A stretch of 64,000 nucleotides of DNA. Source: Mesodorylaimus sp. YZB2_4 (taxonomy: Eukaryota; Nematoda; Enoplea; Dorylaimida; Dorylaimidae). Shown here one piece after another: positions 22,471 through 33,212 of the stretch. A model generated the notes under the pieces. That model saw nothing but the letters and a program-made list of their open reading frames with translations, searched no databases and was not told the origin of the DNA. Positions within the stretch are counted from its first letter, which is position 1. Each line of letters starts with the position of its first letter. The position numbers were made by a program, and so were the translations under genes. The stretch is taken from assembly GCA_030248295.1 (NCBI GenBank), contig JASANH010001308.1, forward strand, positions 83,692 to 147,691. Reading direction: 5' to 3'.

Positions 22471-25194
22471 ATGGCGCTGTGGTGTCTCGTGACATTGCTA
22501 AGTTTCGTCATTAGCGCGTTTGGTGATGGGAATGGTTTTGGTAAGTGGGGACGGTGCTATTGAATTGCCTTTATTGACAAAGTCTCTTATTCAGTGGAAG
22601 AAGTAGCTTGCACTGGCTCATCTATGACCATTGTTGTCAACAAGTCAGACCCTGATGTGATCAGGTGGATACGCGATCCCGCAGCTCGACCCATCGTTTA
22701 CGTATATGGTCACAAAGACCGTACACCATGCGGCATGGCATTGAAAACGAACATTTTATTGGACAATTCGTCCTCGTCCGTCACTTATAACTTTACCATC
22801 CCCTACGGACCAGCCTGTTCTGTCTACTTGGCTGATTTGGTAAGTACACTTCCTTGTGAACATTTGGACTGGGGTTACTGTCACCGCCAGGCGGCCATCA
22901 CGAGATGTCCTGAGCCCGGCAAGCGAGGATTGTCTGACCATTGTTTCAGGAACCAAGCTTCCAAACTGCAGAGACCACGGTGGCGATCGAGAACAATGCT
23001 CAATTCGACTCATCCAAAGGAGGTATTCGTATCAATCATGTGTTCTGCCTGTACACGAAGCAAGTGGAGACTCTGCGTATTAGCGACGTGTCCAAGTATG
23101 GCTCGTCCCCTTCCCCTCGTGCCGATCAACAGACTTCTCTCATCTTATCATTCTTTCCAGCGGACACGAGGTTGTGGCCAGTGTCGGCGGCAAACCCAAA
23201 CCCAAAGTGCAGATGTTATTTCGAGATCCTGATGGACGTCCATTGAAAGCTGCCAAATTCGGAGATCCAGTCGGCTTATACCTGATGCTTTCACCTGACA
23301 GTGAGCTTGGATTATTGGATTTTTATGAGTCATTCAGGTTTTCAGAATTGCTCATTAGGAATAGCATTTGACGGGAGGGAAACATGTCGCGTGACTAAAA
23401 ATGGGGGGTCGAAGATAATGCTGGCGATTCATCACAAGGTTTCTCGTTATAGATGCATATAAAGCCATTTCGCCAAAGCATTGTCTATTTTCTGATCGAG
23501 AAGAGATGGAAGAGCCCGATGCGAAGACTCTGACATTCGTGCAGAGCAAGTACGTGAGTCCCTCATCTGCATAGAATTAATTCCTTGTCTTCCATGTCAT
23601 GTCCTCATCAAAAACATTTCTCAATCAATCTTTAAAGGCACAGAATGCCTAGCACTGTAAAAGGCACACTAGAAAGCGCGAAACCAAAGTAGTGCACCCC
23701 TGATTTAAAATGATTACAGTACCCCACATCAGCGTCAGTGCGATCTATGGGCCTCTCAGATCACGCGAGCCGTACCCAAGACCACCACGAACAGTTTGAC
23801 TCTCAAGAATCATCTATTTTCAGCTGCCCAGTAACGGAACTGAGCGAAGTTATTCGGCCTGTGAGTGAGCTCAACGACGAAGTTTATTTCACCCACTTCC
23901 AGGCATTCCGTTTCGGAGAGCGTCCCACAGTGTATGCGCACTGCAAAGTGGAAGTGTGCCTGGAACAAAACGGTTGCGCAAAGGTACGTAACAAAGGGGC
24001 CAAGGAGCGGAGTTCCCCAAAAACCACGTGCCACATGGGCACCCTGAGGGACGAGCAATAACGGTACCGTCCGTCTGTCCTCTGCCTGTTATGTAACGAT
24101 TAGACATCTGTCTGTCCTTGAGCGTATTGTGGGGCCATGGAAATGGCGATGGATTAGGCATCTGGGATTAGGCATTTTGGTAGTGAGCATATGGTTTTCA
24201 CGGATGGCTCGTTCTGTACATTATCGTTTCCTGAAAAAAACTTGTTTTTCTCCGCTAGCGATTTTCTAATGTTTTAGAAAAACTGCTATCCGAAAGTAGT
24301 CAACTCTACATTGGCGGCCGAGGCCGCTAGACTTCGCTTGCGTCGAGGCGCTTCTGGTGGATCGATGTCTACATTGAGAAATCTCAATGAAGATGGATCA
24401 CCGGGAGAAGAAATAGCTCTGAGCAATGCGCTTACTGTCTTGGATCATCGACAGTCTGTTGAAGGTATGCAGTATGCCTGGTCCTTACCGTTAGGCCAAA
24501 CGTGACTGTGATTGCGGTGGCCGGTGCTTCTGGTTGATGTCCATCCACCTCTTACTTGGGCTGATGAGCTACGGCAGTCACATTCTTACTGTAGCCACCG
24601 AATATAAGTGCACCACAATTGCTTGTGGACAGCTCCACTTATTTCTCATCCATAAATACAGGGAGGCTGTTCTGTATAGGGGATTCCACATTTGAAAACG
24701 GCTCACCTTTCTTTTCAGTAGTGGGAAAAGCGACTGAAATGTGCCTCGATCAGCGCATCTATCAAGGCCTATTCCTAGTGATCGGCTTCTTGGTCATGCT
24801 GCTCATTTTGATCCTGGTCCTCATGTTCCACTTGGTCCGAAAACTGCGGCAGTATAAGAAAACGGCTATCGCTGCTATGAACCTGCCTTCGGTCTATTAC
24901 GCTTACCCCTCTCACAGCCAGAGCATCGCCAGCAGCCGTACCCTCCCTTGTCCTTCGGCTTACCGACAAGTATCTCATCGCGTTCAACCGACCTCCACCT
25001 ATTCACCGACTATGAGCGGTCGTGGCGGATTCCATGGTTCGGCGCCCGATTTTGGCACATTGCATACCGAAAGCGTTACTGACGCAGCGACAGTCACCAC
25101 TTCGACTGGCACTGGATTACCCAGGACCGGATACTTTTCACCGCTGTTGATCACCGATGACCACGCTATACCACGCGTTCGAAATTCGCAGTAA
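22471..25194 (+). CDS. cuticlin-like ZP-domain transmembrane protein
   Basis: Eight exons join in frame: 22471-22540, 22595-22839, 22950-23089, 23161-23300, 23453-23549, 23824-23983, 24278-24464 and 24719-25194, about 504 residues. Residues 1-19 form a signal peptide. A zona-pellucida-type region follows with paired cysteines (CTGSSMTI start, TPCGMAL, GPACSVYL) and a ZP-C part ending VYAHCKVEVC. The sequence RLRLRRGA after it looks like a furin-type cleavage site, as in cuticlins. Exon 8 contributes one membrane span (about 25 hydrophobic residues) and a Ser/Thr/Tyr-rich cytosolic tail. ZP proteins of nematodes polymerise in cuticle or apical matrix after cleavage. I infer the same role here, made as a membrane precursor in epidermis. 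All intron phases match. Confidence 0.8.
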
Positions 25195-25704
25195 TGACAC
25201 CTGATTTGAGAAGCGATCGAGGAGACTGCTCGTCAAAAAGCGGTCCTGTTTGCAGCAGAAATTTTCAGGTTTCTTGAATGCTTTAACGTTTGGCTTATAT
25301 TGCACTTACTGTATTAGTGACGCTTGACTGAACCAATTTGCAGTTTTTTGTATCCAACTGTAAAGCTACTGTACAGAAATAATGTCCTGGTTGATAATTT
25401 CCGTTAAATAATCAAATTTTTTAGTGCGGGTAGCCTTTACTGGTACGAGCAATGTGACATACTGTAGTGGCACCCACATCGACCTAGAAGAACTTTCGTG
25501 CATGCATTGACCCCCCCCCCCCCCAACACCTGCATACTGTATATGTACATCTAGGTATTTATCGAAAAACTTTTTATTCCTAATTTCGACAATGACTAGA
25601 AAAGTGATCGCTGCGCTCACGATTTCCTAGCATCCGTCTCTGGCTGAATAAACCAAAGAACCAGCAAATGTAAGATGGAAAGGAAGACATGCATGACCAG
25701 CATG
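25195..25704. other. intergenic stretch with C14 tract
   Basis: Nothing is coded here that I can support. A run of fourteen C lies at 25511-25524 and several TACTGTA words occur (near 25307, 25370, 25463, 25541). Confidence 0.4.
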
Positions 25705-25855
25705 ATGCGGCCGCGGTGGTGCAGCGGTTCGGCATTCGTCTCTCCGTATTTCTTGGGGGGGGGGGGGGGGGGGGAACGATTGGCTGGACTCATCCCGGGT
25801 TCGATCCCTGGTGATGGAGGTCGGTTTGCGAACCATAAACCCTCGCTGACCTTGC
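25705..25855 (+). repeat. tRNA-derived SINE, copy 2, with internal G20 tract
   Basis: Same family as 1-98. GGTGGTGCAGCGGTTCGGC contains the A-box-like part and GGGTTCGATCCC the B box. Between them, where copy 1 has CTTGGGAGCG, this copy has CTT followed by about twenty G and AACG. The sequence after the B box (GGTGATGGAGGTCGG...) continues the element. It is an SINE and not a tRNA gene. Confidence 0.65.
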
Positions 25856-26150
25856 TGACTTGACCTCGCTGAACTAAAAATCCTAGGAAACGATACATAT
25901 AATGTCTGGTCTCTCTATTTGTTGCTCCTTGCCACAGGTACATAAGACTTGCACTATCGGCAAATCCATCGAAAGCTCTGGAGAATTGAATTTACTAATC
26001 AATCATCGCTTGACCAAGAGTTCATTTCAGCGGGCAACGCCCTAAGCTTCGCCTACAAGGAGCAATACTGCACAGCAAACGTTCGCACCGTAATGCGGCC
26101 AGTTGGTGTGCTTCGAGGATCATGAATCAGTCGCTTAGTGCGCTGGTCGA

Positions 26151-27107
26151 ATGAAGTCGATCAAAATGCGTTTCCTCGTGAATTCCGATCTGACCAAGTG
26201 GCTCTTGGTCGCAAGTGCGATCAATTTTTGGATGAAGGTAGGATCGATGACGTCCAAGCCTCTGCAATGTAATTGTAACCGTCCTGGTAAATATATCAAC
26301 GACACGACAGGTAATGTGATTGTGGTACCATGCGTCGATGGCCTGTGCGACACGGATAGTCCGCATGCAGCATGTATTATCGCTGCAGTACTTTCGAATC
26401 GACCATTCAAGATTTTGCGCTTTTGCTCCTATAAAGCGCCTGGTGTCGCTATCTACACGCCCCGTGCCGTGTTCACGACTATGACAGCGAATGGAGAAAT
26501 AATGGTCTATCATAAATGCGGCACTCGCCACTGCAACAGCAACTTCTCCCAGGCGGGAGTACCGTGGGTCGACGATGACCTGAACAATGCGGCTAGATGT
26601 CTACCAGTGTCGCCCGAGCGGACCCGACGAGTGTTGAAAGGTAACAAAAGTGCCGACGATCCGCTTAAGTGCGAGTGTTCCGACACTGCCTCAGTGGGAT
26701 GCGTGGGCGGCATATGTGGTAGTGCCGAACTCGATCGATCAAGCAAGCAGTTCTTCGCCTGCGAAAAGTCACGAGATCAGTCACGATGCCGGAAATACGA
26801 CAAGAAATTGCTTCAAGTCCTGCCCCCAAACATCTCCGCATTTTATATGATCGACAAGCAAATGCCCGCAGAAAATTTCGCTTGTCGGAACTACGATTTC
26901 TGCAATCGAGATTTCCCTGTTGGTGATATGCTTGGAATCGAAGCAGTGGTCTGCCATTGGATGTGCCCGAAGCTTGGCGTGCCAAAATTTCTGATCCAGT
27001 GGTGGGGATTCGCAGTGATCGTTTTTATCGCCCTTCTTGTGTGCCTAATCGTGACATGGTTCCTCGCCAGTCGGTTCTTCCGCCTCACTCTTCGACTATC
27101 CAACTGA
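26151..27107 (+). CDS. membrane protein with two Ly6/three-finger-like modules
   Basis: A single exon of 318 residues. After a hydrophobic N-terminus (about residues 13-28) two cysteine-rich modules follow, near residues 39-124 and 172-252. Each starts CxC and ends Cys-Asn (CGTRHCN and CRNYDFCN), the closing signature of Ly6/uPAR three-finger folds. A hydrophobic segment near residues 285-308 would anchor the protein in the membrane, with a very short basic tail. Two potential N-glycosylation sites are visible in the first module. The role is probably at the cell surface, either as a receptor cofactor or as an ion-channel modulator, but I cannot name an orthologue. An in-frame second ATG (MRF) 15 nt downstream could be the real start. 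Confidence 0.65.
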   Translation: MKSIKMRFLVNSDLTKWLLVASAINFWMKVGSMTSKPLQCNCNRPGKYINDTTGNVIVVPCVDGLCDTDSPHAACIIAAVLSNRPFKILRFCSYKAPGVAIYTPRAVFTTMTANGEIMVYHKCGTRHCNSNFSQAGVPWVDDDLNNAARCLPVSPERTRRVLKGNKSADDPLKCECSDTASVGCVGGICGSAELDRSSKQFFACEKSRDQSRCRKYDKKLLQVLPPNISAFYMIDKQMPAENFACRNYDFCNRDFPVGDMLGIEAVVCHWMCPKLGVPKFLIQWWGFAVIVFIALLVCLIVTWFLASRFFRLTLRLSN

Positions 27108-27256
27108 ATCTGCGATCGATCTCTAATTAAGAAACCGATTTTTGATCTCTGCATTCTGTGAAACCGCGATTTCTCTTTTGTGACAGTGACTGGTGTTATA
27201 CTGTTTGCTGTAGTTCTTTACTCCGGCACATTCACGCGTGTCAATAAATCCAGCGC

Positions 27257-30200
27257 TCACAGTGTATTCTGCACAGGTTCAAAATGGCTATCGTCTCTTC
27301 CATCATCATGATTTTCGTTTTCGTCCTCTTCATCGTGCTTAGGGAAGGGGAAATTCCGCGATACGTAGAATCCGATCAGAGTGAAAGTCAAGGCGGCAAA
27401 TTGGAAAGCAGCCGTTGTGGAGTGGAATCGAACTCGTAGTAATCGATTGTCATAAAGTAGACAATATCCTGATTCGCAGGCAGAGTTCTGATCGACACTC
27501 CAGGCCGCGCATGTGGAGTCGAATAGCTTGCCGTAAAGGACTTGACTAGGGATAAATCCAAATACACTCATGAAAAAATTTGACAAGGCTACCGCATTGG
27601 TCTTTTTCTCTTTTGGTACCGCCCTAAAATTGAAAGTGATAAAAATTTGATGAAGATTCAAAAATTTCAAGTATACATACCAAATAAGGTTAGTAAATAA
27701 TGCCATTTGAAAAAACGCGCCGACAGAGCCGCCGATGAATGAACCAATTAGGTAAAGAGTCAGCTTCGAAGAGCAGGAATGTTCACAAAGTCCACTTTCG
27801 ACAGTGCCTAATCCAGAAGCACAGGCACAGTTTTCAAACTGAAAAAAGAGGACTGTATCATTATTTTCTGTCGAGGGTAGTGAGCTATGACCGATAGGTA
27901 GCCTGTGTTTTTCGATAGATGTGGCCCTCGCCAAGAACCAATCGGTTAAGAACCGGGGTCGTGGCCTAGCGGGTTAAGGCGTCTGCCTCTCACGCTGGGT
28001 GCGCACTTACAGGGGAGGGTTCGACTCCCGCCTCGGTACAAAGTGATTGTCAATTATGTGTTCCTTAGCCCTCGAGTGCGCCTTATGGTGCTTGGCTATG
28101 GATAAAGTATGACATGAAATGACATGACAAGAATATGATGAACAAGCAGGTAGTCCCCTAGGCCTCCAGCCAAACTTACTCCTGTTTCATTTCTTGGAGT
28201 GCTACATCCGAGATAGCAAGGAGAATAATACGATTGTCCAGTGCCACGATCGCAAATCGGAGAATATTGGAGCGGACTGCATGAGCACGTGTCTCTGGCC
28301 ATCCACTTGGTGGAATTGTCAATGCAAGTCGGATTAGCAAAGTTGTTGTTCACTATTAACGACCTAAAATTAACAGTTTTAACTTGAAATTACTGTCCTC
28401 CAAAATCAGAAGATAAAACACTTACTGAATCGTATCGGGCATAATTCCGTTAATTGTTGGGTTATCACAGCTGACAAACGTGAGGAGAATAAATGTGACC
28501 AGCGAGTTAATAAAGGTGACGGCCACAAACATCAATGCCCTCGATGCCTTTGGATTTAGGCATGTCAGTACTTTACCACCGACAGCCGTCGAAGTCGCCA
28601 CTCCCACCACGGCCACAATGCCTACAGTAAATAACCAATATGAGTCACGAACAAAAAAAGTAGATATGGTCATTGCAGGGATTTGAAAAATCAATACGAT
28701 GATAAACAGTACAGCAATTAGTGTGGTGGGGGTCCAAAAACCCCCAGGCCTTAAAAATAGGTTCTAGGGTAAGTTTATTGAATTGTGCAGCCCCACGCAG
28801 CATTTTAAAAAAATTTTGCGCCTATTTGCCGCAAGAAGTGGGCAGCAGTCAAAACCTTAGAAGCAAGGCCGTATGAGGATTGGGCACACGGCAGCTTCCC
28901 TGTCTGTGTTTCCACTTTGAGCACCTCCACTTGAGGACACCCAAGATGTTTTGACCATAGCTAGCCAGTAGTCAGGCCAGCACACACAATACCGTCCATT
29001 TTCACGTTTCTAGAGCATCTTCACACGAGGTTAGCCGACAGTAGACTGGACATTGACTTCCCAGAACCATGGATGATGGGTGAACTTTGAGCACTGGCAA
29101 GGGTTGAATACTCGTTTGACTGCCGTCTCTCCACTCGAAGCACCTCGACTGTACTGGTGACTCACCCACAGCCTAGTGCGCCGTCGCCGGATATTGCATC
29201 TGGATACTGAACCCAAGACGACCCTAGCCCCCCCCCCCCCATACCAAGCAATACTGGTAGGCGAGAGCCAAACCACCTGCACAGCCGCTACCAGCATTTT
29301 TGGCTCTTGCGTGACTTTTGGCCAGCTAGAGCGGAAAATGTAGGTAGGATCTTATCATGCGTCTGTTGATCGCATTATTGTGTATTGCGGACCCACGCGC
29401 ACACAGCAACAATTTTCTCGTCGATTGTAATTATTTTTTCTGGTCATAATAGGACGGCTGGTTGACTGTTCATCATCCATCATTCAGCCAAGTTATTTGA
29501 GGCACGGGTATTCACTCACAGTGGATCTCATGCAAATGTAACCCTCCGCAACCTCAACCTCGCCAACCTCCCTCCTGCGCCAGCCACGTTCGGTCACTCA
29601 ATGACTGAGAAGGACCAACCCAAAGCAGCATGCGCTTTGGTGGACTACATGGCAAACTTCCCCAAAGCTTGTGTATTTTTCGTCGTAGCCTGTTTCGTCT
29701 GTCGCAGTCATTTGATGAGTGAGCGGGCCCGCACAAAACAGCAGAACTTTCCTCACCTCCTAATATGTTGGCAATAAAGGTCGGCTGGAAGAATATGACT
29801 TCAAGGTACTTGGGCAAGAATGTGCTATAGCCGCCGAACAGGTACGCACCAGCCACCCAACTCAAGCTCAATGTAGTGAACATGGGATTGCGAATAAGGT
29901 AGACGATTTCCATCGGAATTTCTGCAAAAATCTCATAAATTTTTATTTTAAAACAAGTAACCTGCCACTTACCAGCCAGTTTGGACAAGCACCACTTGAC
30001 TGAATGTTCATCTTTTCTACTCACGTACGAATTGGCTTTAGTCAAATCACGAAGTGTCATCAGTTCCACGTCTCCTGTGTCGCCTCTGACAAGACCCAAA
30101 TTACGACGTTGTAAGCTCTTAGGATAGAAAAGGAAAGGCAGGCCGACCAGCAAGTACAAAATGCACAGCACGATCAAGCCGAGCCACCACGCTCCTAACC

Positions 30201-31584
30201 AGTCGGGACTATCAGCCGCGATGTCCGCCGGTGGTGCCCCCAGGTTGATCCACAGCTGAGCAGTGTACGAGCTTAGGCCAAACCCTAATGCTGGTCCGTA
30301 AGCCCACATTGCTGATGCCACACCTGCAAAAAACGGGTTGTAAGGATTTCCACAAAGGATTTCCCTCATTCTGCATTCCGAAGATTTTCAGAAATCTTGC
30401 AAGTCGAGAACACGGTTTGGTGACTTACCCATGTAGAAAGGAGATTGCTTCCTGGTGGTATTATCGTCCATGTAAACATAGGTTAGAGTAGTGAAAGGAC
30501 TGCTAGCAACGCCAGCCACTAATTGGAACAATGCCAACACCATGTACGCATACTGATTCGCCGTGGATTCGATCGATTTGACGCACGATCCATCGCTCAC
30601 GACACTTTTATTTTTCCATTGACACAAGGCCAGTGCTTCCATATTGGCTTCAGTGTCCGAGCCAAGTGTTGCATTGAGTCCCAATTTCGATTTATATTCT
30701 CCGAAAAGGACGTGTGGTAAGAAGAGACCAAAACAGGCGATGCTACTAAGCACGGCTCCGCCCGCGATCCACTTCGGTTGGTGCAATCTAGATCCATAAT
30801 GGCCCACCAACAAAACAGATATAGCGTGGCCGACATCGTAGACGGAGAGTAGGGCTCCACTCCAGGCACTCGGAATTTCGAATCTTTTCTCGATAGTGGT
30901 CAATACTCCGATCATATACCCCAAATATATGCCTTGCACAGCGATGATCGAAGAAGCAAAAACGGTGAACCACTGAATTGTGGCGCACGGCTGCAAAAAT
31001 TGAGGACGCCATGATCCCAAACCCATGTACTCTTTCCGCCATCCCCGAGTCACCAGAGTTGGCTTATTGACCATAATAGGAAATTTTAAGACTTATCTGG
31101 AGTCTGAATTTATTGTGCAGACCTATGCGAGGGCCCTCTGTGGCTATTCTGATCGACACTGCACATTTCTAGGCAGAAACAGTAATTGGTGTGTGCTCTT
31201 ATCAGTAGTGGCCTCTCTTATCATCTCCTGTGCAAACTATCCTAAATGGCACAAGCACGTGAGTAGGCCAAGGTGTTCATGGCTGTTTATTGAAAATTTG
31301 TAGCCAAAGGAAGGCTTTAGCGAGGGAATATGAATTTGGTAAAAATGCACTAAGGTGGAAACTTTAGTCACGTACACACTTCACTGGCATTGTTTTTTCC
31401 TTCGTGCTTGAAAGACAGAGATATGAAGTGAAAATCCCTGGGCCGTGGTATAAGATTGAGGATAAATAGGATTATCCCTAGTTCGAAGATTACTTACCAC
31501 AACGACCGATCCACATGCTACAGGCGAGTCATCCAGAAGAGACAACTTCGATTTCTCTTTCGGACTTTGAGCCTTTTCGACCAT
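27257..31584 (-). CDS. organic anion transporter (SLCO/OATP family)
   Basis: Seven coding exons: 31498-31584, 30429-31062, 29973-30323, 29757-29921, 28426-28621, 28180-28363 and 27257-27838, the last probably holding a further 57-nt intron at 27624-27680. They join in phase to about 713 residues. The GLGSWRPQ opening before TM1, the GYMIG segment and the extracellular Kazal-like cysteine cluster (CSCSPLQYSPIC...SPCYLGC) are hallmarks of OATPs. The LYGKLFDSTC segment in the late TM region fits too. Twelve spans are expected, and the C-terminus is acidic (DEEDENENHDD). OATPs carry amphipathic organic anions such as steroid conjugates across the plasma membrane. Two SINE-like repeats sit in introns 4 and 6. 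No internal stop was found in the spliced reading. Confidence 0.85.
27955..28045 (+). repeat. tRNA-derived SINE in an OATP intron
   Basis: GTCGTGGCCTAGCGGGTTAA holds an A-box-like TGGCCTAGCGG, and GGGTTCGACTCCCGC holds a B box about 45 nt later. The spacing and the GTCTGCCTCTCACGCTGGGT part suggest derivation from a serine/leucine-type tRNA. A matching piece (GCCTGCCTCTCACGCTAGGT) lies on the minus strand near 38545-38580, so it is a repeat family. It lies antisense inside intron 6 of the transporter. Confidence 0.55.
29170..29292 (-). repeat. tRNA-like SINE with internal C13 tract in an OATP intron
   Basis: Read on the minus strand, GCAGGTGGTTTGGCTC supplies an A-box-like motif and TGGGTTCAGTATCC a degenerate B box. 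A thirteen-base tract lies between them at 29228-29240 (poly-G in element orientation). It is in intron 4 of the transporter. Confidence 0.45.
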
Positions 31585-32386
31585 CGTGCTCCTAACACCG
31601 CAGTTTTAGGCCAAATAAAGTGTGTATGAACGAAAATCCTATGCACCCTGCCACCAGTGCAACCGTGCGTGCTGTTCATATTATTACCTTTCACAACAAA
31701 TTATAACATGAATTTTGACGTATGGATCATTTCTGGTTGCACAGGCCTAACACAAAATCTAGTCGGGTTTTTAATGTGAAAAACTGGTTTATATGGGAGG
31801 ATTTGCATTGGTATAGGGCTCGACAGATTTGGGTTTTAGCGACAGACACAAAATGATGAATGTAACTGAAATATAATGCTGACAGTGCTCACTAAGGCAA
31901 AGGGCTGTCTGGGCGGGTGCTATCTGGGGGCTGAGGCGGACACAGAAAACCCACTTGGAGCAAAATCCTTCAGTATCAAATGCTAATTTCGTGATTCTGA
32001 CGCAGCGCACATAAATCATATTTTGCAGTTTTTAAAACTGTTTTCTATTTAGTCAGGAAACAGAACATGTTGATCCTCATAGCCTTTGTTAGATTAGGTC
32101 ACTCAGAGTCAGTTTTGAATTGATGGCATCTGATGTTAGGCTAGGCAGACATGCTTTTGGGGGGGGGGTCTTGTCGGAATCGGGATGTGCCAATCGTACC
32201 TACTCTGGATGAAAGGCATTTTTCTGAGACGGGGTTGAGCCCTCGTCTCCCGTATCATCATCGGATCACGTGACCTATTTTACACTGCTTCCGATGTATT
32301 GGAATTTGCGCTAGTTGTTGCGGTGATATGCTTCTGGCTGTACGGCTGTCGACTCGTCGTGACGTGATACTGTAGCTCTTGACACG
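31585..32386. other. intergenic stretch between the divergent OATP and lectin genes
   Basis: Both genes start outward from this stretch, so it should hold both promoters. A G9 tract is at 32159-32167. I see no TATA box that I would defend and no coding sequence. Confidence 0.4.
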
Positions 32387-33043
32387 ATGAACCCGTTCCT
32401 GGTCTTCTCGCTGATGATCAAGTGGCAATTGTCGTCGGCCGCGGCTACGATCAATTGGTGCGACAACACAACCTGGACTACACTGGCTACCCAGGAATTG
32501 GGTAACGCAATCCACCAGTGGCACGAAGACCAAATCAACAACATGTGCTATTTCTACGTGGGCTGTGCCAATGATCGATGCAATCAACGAGAAAATGGAA
32601 ATTTCCGTTTCCTAATGAACCTAGCTCGAAGCATTTGCCATCAGTTCGGAGCTACGCTCCCCAGCATTAGCGATGAAGATGACATGAATCTGCTGATGCA
32701 CGCTTTTCCAGGCCATGGCAACAATGATGCGGTCGCTTTGGGGATGACCAAAGTAAGTTTACCGCTTGTTTATGAGATGACGACATCAAGTTTTCGATTA
32801 TAGGTGCCTGGAAAAGCTGAAATCAAAGCCTGGGACGACGGCTCACCATTCAATTTCACTGCAGACAAGTGGCTTGGTGCCACAGATTTCAACGAGGTAA
32901 CGGCCGTCATTATCGATTTAGAAGGACGCCTGTCTTGGCAAAGTCAAGCCTTCGTGAGCAGCACCGTCTACTCTGTCATCTGCAAGCAAGACCTGAACAA
33001 GCCATCGCCCGCCGCGTTCAATACCAAATTCGTGCCAATCTGA
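32387..33043 (+). CDS. secreted C-type lectin-like protein
   Basis: Two exons (32387-32752 and 32804-33043) with a 51-nt intron in phase 0 give 201 residues. A signal peptide covers about residues 1-19. The rest is one C-type lectin fold: Ala-Arg-Ser-Ile-Cys...GATLPSISDEDD corresponds to the alpha2 region, then an ALGMTK strand, a W-D-D-G-S-P segment, and the closing W..................VICK part with the last conserved cysteine. A clear EPN or QPD sugar-binding triplet and a WND motif are absent, so calcium-dependent sugar binding is doubtful. Nematode lectins of this kind are often secreted in gut or epidermis and induced by microbes; that role is inferred from the family. Confidence 0.75.
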
Positions 33044-33212
33044 TCATGTCCTGGGGAAGGTTGGAAATGTGGCGATTTTGATCTTGGTGGGACTGGGAGT
33101 GTGCGACGTTAGTGCTTGGGCTTGGCTGTCTGTGGAGTTTGTTCGTGATGCAAAAAGTGACGTGACCCGTTTATTTATTTCAGTCCCTCCATCACTTGTC
33201 CAACATGTGCTA

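Noticed and set aside
27958-28042. A possible tRNA gene
   Set aside because: A and B boxes are present, but the arms do not form a convincing cloverleaf and a related copy exists near 38.5 kb. I call it a SINE.
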